Assembly: GCA_009602735.1 (NCBI GenBank)
Contig: WELA01001939.1
Coordinates: 424,437-473,935 of the forward strand
Direction of reading: 5' to 3'
Source of the DNA: Mesotaenium endlicherianum
Lineage: Eukaryota; Streptophyta; Zygnematophyceae; Zygnematales; Mesotaeniaceae
DNA: 49,499 nt
This document shows, piece after piece, positions 11,778 to 21,634 of the stretch. Every line of letters starts with the position of its first letter. The first letter of the stretch is position 1. A program made the translations under genes and the position numbers. Below the pieces are notes generated by a model that saw only the letters and a program-made list of their open reading frames with translations, had not been told where the DNA came from and ran no database searches.

Positions 11778-12675
11778 GCACCACAACTTGCAAGACTCAT
11801 CCTTGACAACATCTTCCGACTCCATGGACTACCATCAAGAATTGTGTCGGATAGAGATCCAAGATTCACAAGCCATTTTTGGAAAAATCTTTTCAAGAAC
11901 TTGGGTATATCGCTGGATATGTCCACTGCCTACCACCCGCAATCAGATGGGCAAACCAAGAGTATGAATCGTACCTTGAAGACCTCTCTAAAGGCCTACG
12001 TGCCTACTCTGGAGCAAGATTAGGACATGTACTTGACCTTCCTGGAGTTTGCCTACAACAACACGACGCAGGCCTCTACCCAAGAGTCCCATTCATCCTC
12101 AACTATGGCTTCCATCCAACCACGCCGCTGTGCTTCACGGCTGGCCATGATGAAGTACTTGCAGCCACAAATTTTGTGGAGACATTAGAACAGCCCTTGC
12201 AGCAGCCAAGAAAGCTCTACAACACGCGCAAGATGCTCAAGCAAGAGTGGCAAACAGGTCCAGGAGAGAAATTACGTATAGAGTGGGTGACAACGTGTTA
12301 TTATCATCCAAGAATATTTCCTTGAACAACACGCCTGCCGGCAGCAAGTTCTCTCCCAAGTATTTGGGACCCTTCAAGACTATCCAGCAAGTCAACCCCG
12401 TTGCTTTCAAGCTAGAACTTCCCCAAACTATGCACATTGACCCCATATTCCACGCTTCCCTCTTCAAGCCATATGTGCAACCCAACAACAAGTTCCCAGG
12501 ACGTGTGACAACTCCACTAGCCCCAACAATAGTGGATGGTCATTTGGAGTACAAAGTGGAAGACATAGTGGCTATCAAAAATTTCAGGAGACAGCAGCAA
12601 TACTTGATCAAGTGGAAAGGATATCCAGATTCTAAGAATAGTTGGGTGGCGGCGCACTACCTTGACAAAGTTTAG
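11778..12675 (+). pseudogene. pol: E1 Pol, part 2: integrase C-half and chromodomain
   Basis: Continues the integrase after the solo LTR. It holds the second catalytic Asp (IVSDRDPRFTSHFW) and the third-residue region, where AAG (Lys, 11958-11960) replaces the expected Glu codon of the DGQTE motif. An in-frame TAG lies at 12021-12023. Two one-base shifts follow (near 12090 and 12180), so the homology moves through all three frames. The last frame (12247-12675) has a GPF/Y-like segment (KYLGPFKTIQQ) and ends in a chromodomain (EYKVEDIVAI, then YLIKWKGYPDSKNSWV). The chromodomain places E1 among the chromoviruses, whose integrase tail is thought to target chromatin marks. Confidence 0.9.
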
Positions 12676-12809
12676 AGAAAGTTGAAGCGCTTCCATGCCG
12701 CCAATCCCCATCTTGGACCAGCCCCAAGTCTGTATATTAGAAGCCTAAAAACTTTGGGGAGGCAGCCTGCCACCATCAAGAAGCAGCAGTAGACCCCTTG
12801 GAGGCAGCC
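12676..12809 (+). other. E1 3' untranslated region, part 1
   Basis: Noncoding sequence after the chromodomain up to E2. It holds a repeated phrase (GGAGGCAGCCTG near 12758 and 12800). E2 inserted at the second copy; its duplicated target CAGCC occupies 12805-12809. Confidence 0.7.
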
Positions 12810-13554
12810 TGTAATGAATCAGTATATTAGTAGATATAATATTCATTTAAATATAATAGTTAATTTAGTTCAGCCTGCTAAACTTTAGTTAGTAGTCAGT
12901 CTGCTGAACTTTAGTTAATAATCAGTCTGCTGGACTTTACATAATTATCAGTTTAATGACTCGACCAAAAGCAGCAGGCTGAAGTCAACTTAAGTCAGCT
13001 TGCTGACACATTCTTTGACAGCCAGCTGACTTCCGTGCTCGGCAGCAGCGAACTGCCTTGATATGCATCTAAGTACCACCTGCTAGATGAATGGCCAGAT
13101 GACATCCCCATGATGGATGGCTATTCGGGATGATGGGAGATGGCGGTGGATTTGGTTAACCGAGGTCCTACCAACGTGGTTAACTCCCGGGTAGGCGGTG
13201 CCATCGCACTGACCGTTGAACAGTAAACTCATTCCATGTACATATGCTAGGCATTGCTCTCGAGTTCGGCATTCGGAAACGAGGCCAACTCTCTTGTACA
13301 GCTTACTGAGAGAACTCTGAATCCAAGGCGAGAAGCCATTGATACGCACTGTCTTCTAACCTTGCTTATGTATGAGTTTACTGATTTGCATCATTGATGC
13401 TAGTTTACTCGCATTTGACTTACGAGTATTATTCCCTGCTAGTGTATTGTCCTTTGCCGTTTAACTAGTTAACGGAAATACCATAAAGATTACTTGCTGA
13501 TATAAAGATCTTTATTAATTGTTAATCGCCTATTTGGTAAGTCGATTCATTTCA
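12810..13554 (+). repeat. E2 5' LTR (LTR family 2)
   Basis: Starts TGTAATGAATCAGTATATT and ends GTCGATTCATTTCA. It carries tandem units of about 27 bp built on CAGTCTGCTGAACTTTAGTT (12870-12960), one more unit than the 3' LTR. A palindromic GTCAGCTTGCTGAC-type block and a conserved core hairpin (about 13155-13203) shared with LTR family 3 follow. A TATAAA string lies near the 3' end (about 13499). Confidence 0.93.
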
Positions 13555-13555
13555 G

Positions 13556-13567
13556 TGGTATCGGAGC
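13556..13567 (+). promoter_or_regulatory. E2 primer binding site (tRNA-iMet)
   Basis: TGGTATCGGAGC starts one base after the LTR, with the same one-base variant of the plant initiator-Met site as E1 and E3. Confidence 0.9.
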
Positions 13568-13588
13568 AGTTATCACAGTCTTCTTTGT

Positions 13589-15067
13589 ATGGTAAGGACA
13601 AGGTCTCAAACTAGCAACTCCCGAGACATGGAGAACCAGGATAACGAGAATGTCGAAAACCAGGCGGAAAGCCATGTAGCGGGAAACCGTACCTATTCGG
13701 AAGCAGTAGCGGATACTGCAGCTAGGGAGGCTGCAGATGAGGCAGCTGCTATTGCCTCAGTCGCAGCTCAGCAAGCTGAGGAGGAGATAGCCAGACTAGA
13801 AGCTGAACAAGTAGCAAAGGCCGCTGAAGATATACAAAGGAGGGAAGGACAGCCAGCTGACGAGCGCACTGTTGAAGAACTTATGGCATCAAGGGCCAAT
13901 GTTCTGAACCCACCTCCTGCCGTACAACTCAATGTACCCCTAGGTCAAATACGTGACCGGCTGAATGCGGCAGGAATTGCTGCTGCAGGAGCAAGAGGGA
14001 TTGTTGAGGACACTACTCAGCGAGTAGATGCCAATGCTGCTGCTGCATTTGCTAATCTACCACCCCAAAATGTAGACTTGGGAGCATTGTTCGTTCAGAT
14101 GCAGTCGCAAATGGCGACCATGTATCAGTCCCAGCAGGAGGACAAAAGAATCATAATGTCCCTACTCCGGGACAGAGACCAACTGGGGTCTCACACCACT
14201 AGTGGTGGTGGCCGAGGGCCTAGTAAGCCCAAGCCGAAACCTCCCCAGGACTATGATCCTGAGGGAAACAGAAAATATTACCTGATCAAGTTTCTCGCGG
14301 ATGTTGAGCAGTGGCTGGAGAACTACCCAGAACTGCAAGATTACGAGAAGGTCAGGCACACCGGTGCGCTACTGAAAGGCAGTGCCGCAGACTGGTGGCT
14401 TTACTGGAAGGAAGAGCGTAAGGCTCGGCAACTCGGTGACCCTACGTGGGTAGAGTTTGTCGAGAAGTTGCATGAGAAGTTTGATGTCATCAACCAGCAG
14501 GAGAAAGCTATCTATGCGATGATCTCCCTGACACTGAAGCAGACCACTTCAGTTGCTGAGTTTGCTCAAAAGTTCCAAGAGAACATGATGAAGCAGCCTG
14601 ATTTGCCAGAACGGTATAGGATAGCATACTTCAGGTATGGCTTGAAATCCGAGGTCTCTGGTCATTTTGCTGAGAAAAAGTATGAGAAACTGGCTGACTT
14701 GATCCAGGATGCTGACGCCTGGGATCAGCAGCAGTTCAATCACAAGCGCCAGAGTAACGCTTTGGTGTCTAAGATTGTCAAAAAGCCCCACGGTTCCTAC
14801 AATGCAGTTGAAGGAGACCAGGCTGAGGATAATCAGGGTGATGAATATGAGTATGAGTACAATGCTATTCAGTCTAGAGGTAGAGGTGGTCCCTCTCGAG
14901 GTGGCTATGGAAGGGGTGGTGGTAGGACTAAGCCGAGACCAGCCTCAGCAAAATCTACTTGCTACCATTGTCAGCAGAAAGGCCACTACAGAGAACAGTG
15001 TCCGGTCAAGCACCTGCCTAAGGTCGAGAGAAAAGACCAGCCTTTAAAAGACAGCAACAGTCAGTAA
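13589..15067 (+). CDS. gag: E2 Gag polyprotein
   Basis: A 492-codon intact frame, 21 bases after the primer site. Residues about 45-95 are Ala/Glu-rich and likely helical ([20 protein letters not shown]). The capsid region (about 220-400) has the Retrotrans_gag pattern with DWWLYWKEE and [16 protein letters not shown] basic Gly/Arg stretch ([16 protein letters not shown], about 430-445) precedes one CCHC knuckle ([14 protein letters not shown], about 458-471); both are nucleic-acid binding. Gag forms the particle and packages RNA. The start codon overlaps a donor-like ATG|GTAAGG, which could be used for splicing (inference). The last codons contain the frameshift site into pol. Confidence 0.94.
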   Translation: MVRTRSQTSNSRDMENQDNENVENQAESHVAGNRTYSEAVADTAAREAADEAAAIASVAAQQAEEEIARLEAEQVAKAAEDIQRREGQPADERTVEELMASRANVLNPPPAVQLNVPLGQIRDRLNAAGIAAAGARGIVEDTTQRVDANAAAAFANLPPQNVDLGALFVQMQSQMATMYQSQQEDKRIIMSLLRDRDQLGSHTTSGGGRGPSKPKPKPPQDYDPEGNRKYYLIKFLADVEQWLENYPELQDYEKVRHTGALLKGSAADWWLYWKEERKARQLGDPTWVEFVEKLHEKFDVINQQEKAIYAMISLTLKQTTSVAEFAQKFQENMMKQPDLPERYRIAYFRYGLKSEVSGHFAEKKYEKLADLIQDADAWDQQQFNHKRQSNALVSKIVKKPHGSYNAVEGDQAEDNQGDEYEYEYNAIQSRGRGGPSRGGYGRGGGRTKPRPASAKSTCYHCQQKGHYREQCPVKHLPKVERKDQPLKDSNSQ

Positions 15068-15084
15068 TCCAGTCTACTGACTGT
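15043..15084 (+). promoter_or_regulatory. E2 gag-pol -1 frameshift signal
   Basis: The slippery heptamer T TTA AAA (15043-15049) is in the gag frame (codons CCT TTA AAA). After a 7-base spacer comes a perfect 10-bp hairpin: ACAGTCAGTA (15057-15066), loop ATCCAGTC, TACTGACTGT (15075-15084). The gag stop TAA (15065-15067) lies in the stem. A -1 slip enters the pol frame, which is open from 15022. Heptamer, spacer length and stem are what is known for efficient -1 sites; activity is inferred. Confidence 0.85.
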
Positions 15085-18000
15085 GAGGATGCTAGAGATA
15101 GTGAGTCGTCACTAGCTGCCCTCGTAGCAGGTATTATGGGTCCTGCTGAACTGGATTCACTATGCATGCCTGACAACCAGATAAAGGAGACCATCAGCAA
15201 TATAGACGTCCAGAGAGTGCACACTCTGGATGCTCTTGTTCCACCTGATGTCCAACATTTCTTTGCTACGTCAGGAGAACAATGCGAAAGTCAGGAAAAG
15301 ACAGTCCCCCCTATCCTACTGCATTGCATGATTGCAGGTAGGAAGGTGAGGGCATTTGTTGACGGAGGGGCGTCACATACTTTTATCCACAAGGACTTAG
15401 TTAAGCGGCTAAGGCTGCCTACTGTCACCCAAGGGAATAGAAAAATATTCCTTGGAGATGCCTCAAGTATCCCGGGAGGAGTTATAACCAAGCCTATTGA
15501 GGTCCAGTTAGGTTCTGGCATTGCAGTTCTAACTGAAACGCTTACATTTGAGGTACTCAACACTGGCTTTTATGATCTCGTGCTAGGCAGGTCCTGGCTT
15601 AATAGACATCAAGCTGAAGTGTGTTGGAGCAGAGGTACAGTTAAAGTGAGAGGAGCCAGTGATGGGCAGACTGACTTGGCACCCACCAGTGCTCTTCCTC
15701 TTGTCCTGTGTGGATGGCAAATGAAGGAAAAGAAGAGGCTTCCAGAAGGATGCAAGTTGCTGAATGCAATGGAGTTCGTCAAAAGCTGGAACCAGAAGGA
15801 AGACAGAATGTTCTGTCTGCTGCTAAGAGAGGTACCTCCTCAACCTGAAGAAGTGGTTGAGAAAAAGGTACACCCTCCGGAACACCCTACTGCTGCAAAC
15901 ATTGTTGCTCAGTACACGGATGTGTTTAATATGCCTCCAGGACTACCCCCTAAGCGGGAAGTAGATCATAGGATTGATTTATTACCTGGTAGCCAGCCAC
16001 CCTGGCAACGCACGTATGGCTTGTCTTATTTGGAGAGTGAGGAGTTGAAAACACAGATTGCAGAGCTGGAGGAAAATGGTTACATTTCTCCCAGTAAATC
16101 ACCGTACGGCGCACCTATCCTATTTGTTAAGAAAAAGGATGGCAGTATGCGGATGTGTGTGGATTACAGAGCCCTGAACAGAATTACAGTAAAGAACAAG
16201 TATGCTTTACCCAGAATCGAGGACTTGCTTGATACCCTGTCTGGCGCTAAGGTGTTCAGTAAGATAGATCTCAAGAGTGGTTATCATCAAATCAGAATTG
16301 CTGAGGGGGATGAACACAAGACTGCTTTCCGCACACGTTATGGACACTATGAGTTCAACGTGATGCCATTTGGACTGACTAATGCTCCTGCTACCTTTAT
16401 GGGTGCTATGAATGACATTTTCAGACCTTATTTGGATAAGTTTGTGCAAGTTTTCCTGGATGATATTTTAATTTTCTCTAAAGATGAAGCTCAGCACACT
16501 GAACACTTAAAGAAAGTGCTGGACACTCTGCGGAAAAATCACTTGTATGCTAAAATGAGCAAGTGTGATTTCTTTAAGGAAAGTATTGAATTCTTAGGCC
16601 ACGTTGTCAGTAAAGAGGGCATCAGTGTGGATCCTAAGAAAGTCCAGACCATAAGGGACTGGCCAGTACCACAGTCTGTCTCTGAAGTTAGATCCTTCCT
16701 CGGGTTGGCTAACTACTATAGGAGATTTATTGAGAATTATTCCACAAAGGCCAGTAAACTGACTGACCTTACTAAGAAAGACATCGGGTATGTGTGGGGG
16801 GAAGAGCAGCAGGCTGCCTTCCAGACCCTTAAAGATGCCCTTTGTTCTGCCCCAGTGCTAGCCGTGTATGACCCCAGCAAACCGGTGCAGGTGGTTACTG
16901 ATGCCTCTGATTTTGCCATGGGTGCTATTTTGTTGCAGCCTGCTGACAAAACCACAAAGGATGGTAAGGTACGGCAGGAGTGGCATCCTGTGTTGTATGA
17001 GTCTATGAAATTTAATCCAGCGGAGATTAATTACTCAGTGCATGATAAAGAGCTGCTAGCTATCATTCATGTACTCAAACAGTGGAGAGCATACTTACAT
17101 GGTAAAGCTTTTAAGGTGATTACAGATCATCTAGCTCTGACCCACTTTCAGAAGAAGTCCAAGCTGTCGAGGAGGGAGAACCGCTGGAGCCAGATGCTGG
17201 AGCAGTTCCAAGTCCAGATCGACTACAAACCAGGGAAGTTGAATCCTGCTGATGCACTCTCTAGAAGACCTGACTTGCAAGAAAGGAACTTTAGTCAGCA
17301 TGCTGTAGATAAAGTCCTGTGTGCACTCACTTCACTAAAGGTGAAAAAGTCCTTCCTTGAACAACTTAGGAAAGCCTACCTTTCTGACCCAACATTTGAG
17401 CCCAGCCCCACTACTGGTATGTGTCGTGCTACCGCACTCGGGTATAAGCTCAAGGGAGGGGTCTGGGTGACTGAAACCACTTCAGGCAGGCTGAAGCTGG
17501 TCATTCCTAATAATTTGGAAATAAGGTCTCTCTTACTGAGTCAAGCTCATGACAGTCTCCTGGGTGGACATTTGGGGCAGGCCAAAACTGTTGGCAAACT
17601 GGCAAAACATTATCATTGGGAGGGGTTACCCCGGGAGGTCTTGAAATATGTCAAGTCCTGTGACCAGTGTCAGAGAAATAAGTCTCGGCACACACCACCC
17701 GGAGGTCTCTTGCAACCGCTACCCATCCCAGCGGGACGCTGGGAAACTATATCCATGGACTGGGTGGTCTCACTACCAAGAACTGCCAACGGGCATGATT
17801 CAATACTGGTAGTCGTGGATAAACTGACAAAAATGGTCATTTTTATCCCCACAACTGTCAAAGTGACTGCACTCGAAACAGCGAGACAGTTTTACAACCA
17901 TGTAGTATGCCAACATGGGCTCCCTTCTAATATCATCTCAGACAGAGACTCAAAATTCACCTCTAAGTTCTGGAGAGCTTTAATGGGGTTAATGGGAGTC

Positions 18001-18852
18001 AAACAGCTGCTCAGCACAGCAAACCACCCTCAGACTGATGGGCAGACTGAAAGAACTAACCGAGTTCTGCAGGAGGTGCTGAGAGCATATATTAACCAAA
18101 AACAAGATAATTGGGATGACCTGTTGCCTCAAATTCAGTTTGCGGTCAACAGTGCGGTGCACGCGTCAACGGGCAAAACTCCTTTTGAACTCAGCCTGGG
18201 TAGAGTCCCTAAGTCTCCTCTAGATGTGCTAGGGGAATCTTTAACTCACCCTGAAGGGATTGACAACCCGGTCTCCCTCCAGTTAACTCAGGAGTTTGCT
18301 GACACCCTGTCAGAAGTCCAACGAAACTTGCACACGGCCCAAGAAAACCAACAAAAATACGCTAATCAACACCGTCGGGAACTGACATTTTCCAAGGGGG
18401 ATTTAGTCAAACTGCATTCTCAGCACCTGTACCTCCCTGGTGTGGTCAAGAAAAAGCTTGGCCCTGTCTGGGTCGGTCCATATTCGGTGGTCCGTCGTGT
18501 CGGTCAGAATGCTTACAAACTGAACATGTCAGCTGAATACAAGGGGCACCCGGTCTTTAATGTCTCCTTCCTGGAACCGTACATCAAAGGTGATACACTG
18601 TTCACAGGTCGGTTCCCTGTCCAACCGGGACCGGTCCCCGCTGTCCGGGACGGCGACCCTGAGGAATATGAGGTCGATGAGATTTTAGACGCTCGCTCGG
18701 TCCGTCGATCGTCTAAATATGTCATGAAATACCTCATTCGATGGAAGGGTTACGATGCCTCTGGGGACACTTGGGAGTTTAAGGACCACTTGACCAATGC
18801 CAAAGGGGCGTTGACACGGTTCCACCTTCGGGCCGCTGGAGTCCCTCCATAA
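15049..18852 (+). CDS. pol: E2 Pol polyprotein (protease, RT, RNase H, integrase, chromodomain)
   Basis: Intact frame of about 1267 codons when entered by -1 shift; the first ATG is at 15136. Residues below count from that ATG. Aspartic protease: VDGGASHTF (about 75; Asp-Gly-Gly replaces the usual Asp-Ser/Thr-Gly). Reverse transcriptase: [21 protein letters not shown] and catalytic FLDDIL (about 440). RNase [14 protein letters not shown] (about 587). Integrase: zinc finger His pair in HDSLLGGH and CDQCQ (about 804-843), then Asp in SMDWVVSL (about 873), Asp in ISDRDSKF (about 934) and Glu in TDGQTERTN (about 970), the full D,D-35-E triad. GPY/F motif [12 protein letters not shown], then a chromodomain ([11 protein letters not shown] to [13 protein letters not shown], about 1177-1220). 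It copies the RNA into DNA and inserts it, probably into marked chromatin. All catalytic residues are present, unlike E1. Confidence 0.96.
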   Translation, partial: RQQQSVIQSTDCEDARDSESSLAALVAGIMGPAELDSLCMPDNQIKETISNIDVQRVHTLDALVPPDVQHFFATSGEQCESQEKTVPPILLHCMIAGRKVRAFVDGGASHTFIHKDLVKRLRLPTVTQGNRKIFLGDASSIPGGVITKPIEVQLGSGIAVLTETLTFEVLNTGFYDLVLGRSWLNRHQAEVCWSRGTVKVRGASDGQTDLAPTSALPLVLCGWQMKEKKRLPEGCKLLNAMEFVKSWNQKEDRMFCLLLREVPPQPEEVVEKKVHPPEHPTAANIVAQYTDVFNMPPGLPPKREVDHRIDLLPGSQPPWQRTYGLSYLESEELKTQIAELEENGYISPSKSPYGAPILFVKKKDGSMRMCVDYRALNRITVKNKYALPRIEDLLDTLSGAKVFSKIDLKSGYHQIRIAEGDEHKTAFRTRYGHYEFNVMPFGLTNAPATFMGAMNDIFRPYLDKFVQVFLDDILIFSKDEAQHTEHLKKVLDTLRKNHLYAKMSKCDFFKESIEFLGHVVSKEGISVDPKKVQTIRDWPVPQSVSEVRSFLGLANYYRRFIENYSTKASKLTDLTKKDIGYVWGEEQQAAFQTLKDALCSAPVLAVYDPSKPVQVVTDASDFAMGAILLQPADKTTKDGKVRQEWHPVLYESMKFNPAEINYSVHDKELLAIIHVLKQWRAYLHGKAFKVITDHLALTHFQKKSKLSRRENRWSQMLEQFQVQIDYKPGKLNPADALSRRPDLQERNFSQHAVDKVLCALTSLKVKKSFLEQLRKAYLSDPTFEPSPTTGMCRATALGYKLKGGVWVTETTSGRLKLVIPNNLEIRSLLLSQAHDSLLGGHLGQAKTVGKLAKHYHWEGLPREVLKYVKSCDQCQRNKSRHTPPGGLLQPLPIPAGRWETISMDWVVSLPRTANGHDSILVVVDKLTKMVIFIPTTVKVTALETARQFYNHVVCQHGLPSNIISDRDSKFTSKFWRALMGLMGVKQLLSTANHPQTDGQTERTNRVLQEVLRAYINQKQDNWDDLLPQIQFAVNSAVHASTGKTPFELSLGRVPKSPLDVLGESLTHPEGIDNPVSLQLTQEFADTLSEVQRNLHTAQENQQKYANQHRRELTFSKGDLVKLHSQHLYLPGVVKKKLGPVWVGPYSVVRRVGQNAYKLNMSAEYKGHPVFNVSFLEPYIKGDTLFTGRFPVQPGPVPAVRDGDPEEYEVDEILDARSVRRSSKYVMKYLIRWKGYDASGDTWEFKDHLTNAKGALTRFHLRAAGVPP

Positions 18853-18879
18853 CTGTCATTTCAGTTGACACGGGAAGGT

Positions 18880-18917
18880 GACAGGCGGTCCTGTCTCCAT
18901 TTAAGTTGGAGGGGAAA
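18880..18917 (+). promoter_or_regulatory. E2 internal hairpin plus polypurine tract
   Basis: A perfect 6-bp hairpin GACAGG-CGGT-CCTGTC (18880-18895) is followed by CCATTTAAGTTGGAGGGGAAAA. The polypurine part repeats the terminal tract TTAAGTTGGAGGGA (20895-20908), which also sits behind a hairpin. It could serve as a central plus-strand primer, or mark the ancestral 3' end before ORF3 was gained (inference). Confidence 0.65.
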
Positions 18918-18944
18918 ATATATGACAGTTAGTGAGCGAGAGCG

Positions 18945-19118
18945 ATAAAAACACACTCATACGTTTATGTGTAGCGCATCGCAACTACGTCAACTTTTAG
19001 CAATCATCCTGTAAGGTAAACAGCAGCGAAGCCACTATACTAAATACTAACATACTTCCTGCAATCCCTATGACAAAGGTCCATATCCTACTAACTTGTG
19101 CCCTGGTTACATGTGCAG
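18945..19118 (+). promoter_or_regulatory. Putative ORF3 promoter and 5' leader intron
   Basis: An ATAAAA box (18945-18950) lies between pol and ORF3. A donor-like AAG|GTAAAC (GT at 19016) and an alternative CT|GTAAGG (GT at 19011) are followed by a perfect branch-site string TACTAAC (19089-19095) and an acceptor TGTGCAG|G (AG at 19117-19118), one base before the ORF3 ATG. The implied intron is about 103-108 nt. The same acceptor could take a donor in the 5' leader, such as ATG|GTAAGG at the gag start. Either way this suggests a separate ORF3 mRNA. No transcript evidence is available. Confidence 0.5.
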
Positions 19119-19119
19119 G

Positions 19120-20796
19120 ATGGCGCCCACCACACAAAAGGAGGACAGAAAGCGCAAGGCAGAAGAAGCCAGGAGGACAATGGAGCAATACCAGAAGGAG
19201 CTGGCGGCGACGTCCCTCACCAGGAGAGAACAAGAAAGGGTCCGCAAACAACAAGAGGCGGCAGAAGAGGCACAGAGGAAGAAGGATCAGGAAGCGGAAA
19301 ACCTCAGGAAGGCTGAGGAGGAGAGACAGAAGAAACAGCAAGAAGAAGCGGCAGCGGCAGAAGAGGAGAAAAGAAAAAAGATTGAAGCGGACAGACAGAA
19401 GAGCTTGGCCACTTACAGGTATACTGTGGTGGGTGGCCAAAACTTCGATAACCTGAAGGAAGCATTGCTGGCAGCCCAGGAGATCAACAGGCTGGAACAG
19501 ACAACACTGCTACAGAAGGAAGGAGCTACAGCACTGGACAGGTACATCGAGACACACACCGGCGTGGTCCTTTACGAAGATTATGCTAAGATGGTGGGCT
19601 ATACAGCAGAGCAGGCCCGGTATCTCGCAGATGATTCAGAGGACAAGCCGGTCCCCATACCGGGAATAGTGGGAGATCAGAGACTCATCCGGATGGTGAG
19701 CATGCGGCCCGATAGCTTTAAGGATACGGTATTCTACCTCACACTCCTGCCAGCTTACAATGAAGTTGAGAGAAGGAGCTGGGAGTACTTGGCCAGGGAA
19801 GCAGGACAGCAGATGTTCTCTCCCCACTGGTTCCCGTGTAAACTGAGGAAGGCTGAGCACGGACCCCAGTACTACCAGCAGCCAACAGACTGGAGGTGGA
19901 TGACCGTCACAAATAAGAAGCAGGAGTGTGACCGAGCCCAACCGGATGACTTCCACTATGGCCTAGACGGCTATCTCATCCTACCACCTCACATTGCCCC
20001 TTGGGACCCCAGGCTGAATGGATGCCTGAGCAATATGAATGCAGAGACCAAGGAACATAGGAGGAGGGGAAGAGACTACTTCTCTAAGGGAAAGCATGCC
20101 TTTGTCAAATGGGCAAAGAATGCAGGCCGGATAGATATCAGTAGGCTGAAGGCCAAGCAACCTCCAGCGCGCCCTAAGAAAGGGAGGTCGGTAGACTACT
20201 CCATGTCTACTAGGGAGCAGGACGACTTAGTGGACGAGACCCCTACTCTCTCCGAGGAGGAGGATGAGGAGGATGAGGAAGAAGAACAAGGCAGAGGAGA
20301 AGCATCAGCAGCAGGTACTCAGGATACCCAGGGACAGGCAGTGGCACTTCCTAAAGAACCACGATCAGGTGTGTGGAATGTGATCCCCGTTATGGCGACA
20401 ACTGGACCCCGCGCTCGCTCCCCCAGCCCACCTGCCCAAGCAGGGGAAGAAGCTGATCTGACTGTACTGGGCAGCAGACACAGACAGAAATCCCCAGAGG
20501 ACAGGGGTGCCAGAAGAGGGACACGCGGGTGGGCCAGAGGTATGCCAGCCTCCCCCTCCGCTCAGGGGCATGTACCTCTAGCCAATGTATTTCAGCATCC
20601 TACTGGAATGCCTGTCTATGTGGGAATCAACACCCAAGTGGTTGAAGAGCAGGCCACCATCCTCCGTTCTCCTCGAGGGCCAACTTTAGAGCAAACAGGG
20701 TTCTTTAGAAGGCCAGCTGACAGACCTAGAGGGCTGTCCAGATCTAGGTCCAGATCTCCGTCTCCTGACCCTGAAGCCCCAGGAACAACCCCTTAA
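19120..20796 (+). CDS. E2 ORF3, unknown protein between pol and 3' LTR
   Basis: An intact 558-codon sense frame; not a family I recognise. I chose ATG 19120 (context AGGATGGCG) because it follows the acceptor-like TGTGCAG; an in-frame upstream ATG at 19096 would add eight residues. Residues about 5-95 are almost only Lys/Arg/Glu/Gln/Ala and should form a long coiled coil. Residues about 95-335 look globular, with many Trp/Tyr (for example RRSWEYLAREAG, TDWRWMTVT, GLDGYLILPPHIAPW). An acidic run (EEEDEEDEEEE) lies at about 379-390. The tail is Pro/Ser/Arg-rich and ends with an RS-like SRSRSRSPSPDP (about 541-552). No signal peptide or membrane segment is seen, so an envelope protein is unlikely despite the env-like position. 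A remnant in E4 (43345-43430) keeps the same C-terminal pattern, so the gene belongs to the family. A nuclear or RNA-binding accessory role is a guess. Confidence 0.85.
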   Translation: MAPTTQKEDRKRKAEEARRTMEQYQKELAATSLTRREQERVRKQQEAAEEAQRKKDQEAENLRKAEEERQKKQQEEAAAAEEEKRKKIEADRQKSLATYRYTVVGGQNFDNLKEALLAAQEINRLEQTTLLQKEGATALDRYIETHTGVVLYEDYAKMVGYTAEQARYLADDSEDKPVPIPGIVGDQRLIRMVSMRPDSFKDTVFYLTLLPAYNEVERRSWEYLAREAGQQMFSPHWFPCKLRKAEHGPQYYQQPTDWRWMTVTNKKQECDRAQPDDFHYGLDGYLILPPHIAPWDPRLNGCLSNMNAETKEHRRRGRDYFSKGKHAFVKWAKNAGRIDISRLKAKQPPARPKKGRSVDYSMSTREQDDLVDETPTLSEEEDEEDEEEEQGRGEASAAGTQDTQGQAVALPKEPRSGVWNVIPVMATTGPRARSPSPPAQAGEEADLTVLGSRHRQKSPEDRGARRGTRGWARGMPASPSAQGHVPLANVFQHPTGMPVYVGINTQVVEEQATILRSPRGPTLEQTGFFRRPADRPRGLSRSRSRSPSPDPEAPGTTP

Positions 20797-20874
20797 GGTG
20801 ACACGCTGAAGAGGCAGTCAGTAAGGGAGGCTGGTCAGGTTCAGTTCCCTTATTTAAAATTTCTGCAGTTTAAT

Positions 20875-20909
20875 GTTGTCGAGGCGACAACAAGTTAAGT
20901 TGGAGGGAT
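20875..20909 (+). promoter_or_regulatory. E2 terminal hairpin plus polypurine tract
   Basis: A perfect 7-bp hairpin GTTGTCG-AGG-CGACAAC (20875-20891) is followed by AAGTTAAGTTGGAGGGAT directly before the 3' LTR. The tract primes plus-strand DNA synthesis. The same module precedes the 3' LTRs of E3, E3b and E4. Confidence 0.85.
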
Positions 20910-21629
20910 TGTAATGAATCAGTATATTAGTGGATATAATATTCATTTAAATATAATAGTTAATTAAGTTCAGCCTGCTGAACTTTAGTTAATAGTCAGT
21001 CTGCTGGACTTTACATAATTATCAGTTTGCTGACTCAGTCGAAAGCAGCAGGCTGAAAGTCCATATAAGTCAGCTTGCTGACACATTCTTTGACAGCAAG
21101 CTGACTTCCGTACTCGGTAGCAGCGAACTGCCTTGATATGCATCTAAGTGCGATATGCTAGATGAATGGCCAGATGACATCCCTATGATGGATGGCTATT
21201 CGGGATGATGGGAGATGGCGGTGGATTTGGTTAACCGAGGTCCTACCAACGTGGTTAACTCCCGGGTAGGCGGTGCCATCGCACTGACCGTTGAACAGTA
21301 AACTCATTCCATGTACATATGCTAGGCATTGCTCTCGAGTTCGGCATTCGGAAACGAGGCCAACTCTCTTGTACAGCTTACTGAGAGAGATCTGAATCCA
21401 AGGCGAGAAGCCATTGATACGCACTGTCTTCTAACCTTGCTTATGTATGAGTTTACTGATTTGCATTATTAATGCTAGTTTACTCTCATTTGACTGACGA
21501 GTAGTATTCCCTGCTAGTGTATTGTCCTTTGCCGTTTAACGAGTTAACGGAAATACCATAAAGATTACTTGCTGATATAAAGATCTTTATTAATTGTTAA
21601 TCGCCTATTTGGTAAGTCGATTCATTTCA
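20910..21629 (+). repeat. E2 3' LTR (LTR family 2)
   Basis: 720 bp with the same termini as the 5' LTR (TGTAATGAATCAG and GATTCATTTCA). It has one tandem 27-bp unit fewer and scattered substitutions. It is followed immediately by the target duplicate CAGCC. Confidence 0.94.
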
Positions 21630-21634
21630 CAGCC

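Larger units (their letters stand above)
12810..21629 (+). mobile_element. E2: complete Ty3/gypsy chromovirus with a third ORF
   Basis: An 8.8-kb element flanked by a perfect target duplication CAGCC (12805-12809 and 21630-21634). Order: 5' LTR, tRNA-iMet primer site, gag, -1 frameshift signal, pol (protease, RT, RNase H, integrase, chromodomain), internal hairpin plus polypurine tract, ORF3 with its own leader, terminal hairpin plus polypurine tract, 3' LTR. All three reading frames are open. The two LTRs (745 and 720 bp) differ by scattered substitutions and by one repeat unit, so the insertion is not brand new, but coding capacity survives. It is inserted in the 3' region of E1. Confidence 0.95.

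Noticed and set aside
11327..11806. Long open frames across the N run
   Set aside because: They are open only because N codons cannot be stops.
12790..12809. CCCCTTGGAGGCAGCC before the E2 5' LTR as a polypurine tract of an upstream element
   Set aside because: The sequence continues directly in E1 after the E2 3' LTR, and CAGCC is the E2 target duplicate. The purine-like context is coincidence.
13083..13349. Minus-strand frames of 62-125 codons in every family-2 and family-3 LTR
   Set aside because: They overlap the conserved core hairpin and have no known domain or clear silent-site excess. I treat them as by-products and mention them only as a test in the findings.
18997..19440. 147-codon Leu/Phe-rich minus-strand frame resembling membrane segments
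   Set aside because: It is the antisense of the Lys/Glu/Arg-rich coiled-coil codons of ORF3.
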